This document shows, one piece after another, positions 5,286 through 5,675 of a stretch of DNA of 5,675 nt (position 1 is its first letter; the number at the start of each line of letters is the position of its first letter). A model generated the notes under the pieces. It was given only the letters and a program-made list of their open reading frames with translations, made no database searches and had not been told where the DNA came from. The stretch lies in the NCBI GenBank assembly GCA_046756985.1, contig JBHHXG010000090.1, positions 1 through 5,675 of the forward strand. Reading direction: 5' to 3'. The position numbers and the translations under genes are program-made. The stretch comes from JBHHXG01 sp046756985. GTDB lineage: Bacteria; Pseudomonadota; Zetaproteobacteria; Mariprofundales; Mariprofundaceae.

Positions 5286-5645
5286 TCACTTGCCTCCGTA
5301 TGTCGTTTCCTGTTCCATTGGATCCCATGCATAGGTGGGATGGATAAACTCCTCATTTGGAATAAAAAACGTTGCCAGTTCAACCACACCGACTGCAGTA
5401 CGCCCGACTGTCTGAAACACACCCTTGACCAGACCCCAGGTCAGGCCCACAGCAACATTACTCTTGTTGCTTTCATTAACAATGTTCTTCGGAATTTCCA
5501 CCCAACCGGTAAGTGTATTGGCAACACCGCGACCAAGTTTGGTGCCTACATCCGAGCTATAATCTTCTGCCATTGAAGGCGTGGCAAATGCGAACATCAT
5601 GGCGAATACTGCAGCCCACATCGTACCCGTTCTTATATTCAACAT
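5286..5645 (-). CDS. Exported small protein, TIGR04073 (exosortase system-associated) type
   Basis: The 119-residue protein has a Sec signal peptide: MLNIRTGT, a hydrophobic core at about 9-22, and a likely cut after SMA at residue 26. The mature part has the pattern I recall for TIGR04073 proteins: KLGRGVANTLTGWVEIPKNI (37-56), a glycine-rich stretch GLTWGLVKGV, then GRTAVGVVELATFFIP and a short tail with HPTYAWDP. These proteins are named for occurring in genomes with exosortase/PEP-CTERM systems; their function is unknown and they are probably periplasmic or envelope-associated. The protein itself has no PEP-CTERM tail. The start is well set: AAGGAGA (minus strand, 5652-5658) lies six bases before the ATG at 5643-5645. 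The promoter is outside the window, and a strong terminator follows at 5228-5261. Family assignment is from memory of the motif pattern. Confidence 0.8.
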   Translation of the reverse strand: MLNIRTGTMWAAVFAMMFAFATPSMAEDYSSDVGTKLGRGVANTLTGWVEIPKNIVNESNKSNVAVGLTWGLVKGVFQTVGRTAVGVVELATFFIPNEEFIHPTYAWDPMEQETTYGGK

Positions 5646-5675
5646 TGTTTGTCTCCTTTTTTACATGAAATGATC

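Noticed and set aside
1..5675. CRISPR array, insertion sequence, prophage, toxin-antitoxin or defence genes
   Set aside because: No periodic repeats, terminal inverted repeats with target duplications, transposase or defence motifs are visible in any frame.

Overview
The window reads as ordinary chromosomal DNA of a proteobacterium of moderate GC content. A gamma-, beta- or zetaproteobacterium is most likely. The evidence is a TyrZ-type tyrosyl-tRNA synthetase, AnmK, a YdjM-like membrane protein, an MscS-family channel and a small TIGR04073-type protein. The species cannot be fixed from the sequence. I see no phage, insertion sequence, CRISPR array, defence locus or tRNA gene.

Layout. Positions 1-242 hold no gene. 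They carry three tandem promoters pointing left, each with a 16-bp spacer and a GC-rich discriminator, as in stable-RNA promoters. An rRNA operon probably starts just outside the left edge, directly downstream of tyrS; Pseudomonas aeruginosa has the same order, with tyrZ followed by 16S rRNA. tyrS follows on the minus strand (243-1430). Divergent from it is an operon of anmK (peptidoglycan recycling) and a YdjM-like membrane hydrolase gene, which overlap by 25 nt. That operon meets a minus-strand gene for an unrecognised 96-residue protein, with one base between the two stop codons. The 96-residue gene starts at GTG and diverges from an mscS-family gene across 108 bp that contains two inverted repeats and plausible promoters. 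A bidirectional hairpin terminator separates mscS from a convergent minus-strand gene for a secreted or periplasmic protein of the TIGR04073 type, whose promoter lies beyond the right edge.

Function. The genes do not form one pathway. tyrS and the probable rRNA operon serve translation and may be partly co-transcribed, since no terminator is visible between them. anmK returns anhydro-MurNAc from cell-wall turnover to metabolism, and its overlap with the YdjM-like gene suggests co-expression. The MscS channel protects against hypo-osmotic shock. The TIGR04073 protein hints that the genome may carry an exosortase/PEP-CTERM system. The most striking non-coding signal is the triple promoter array. 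I found no convincing undescribed system.
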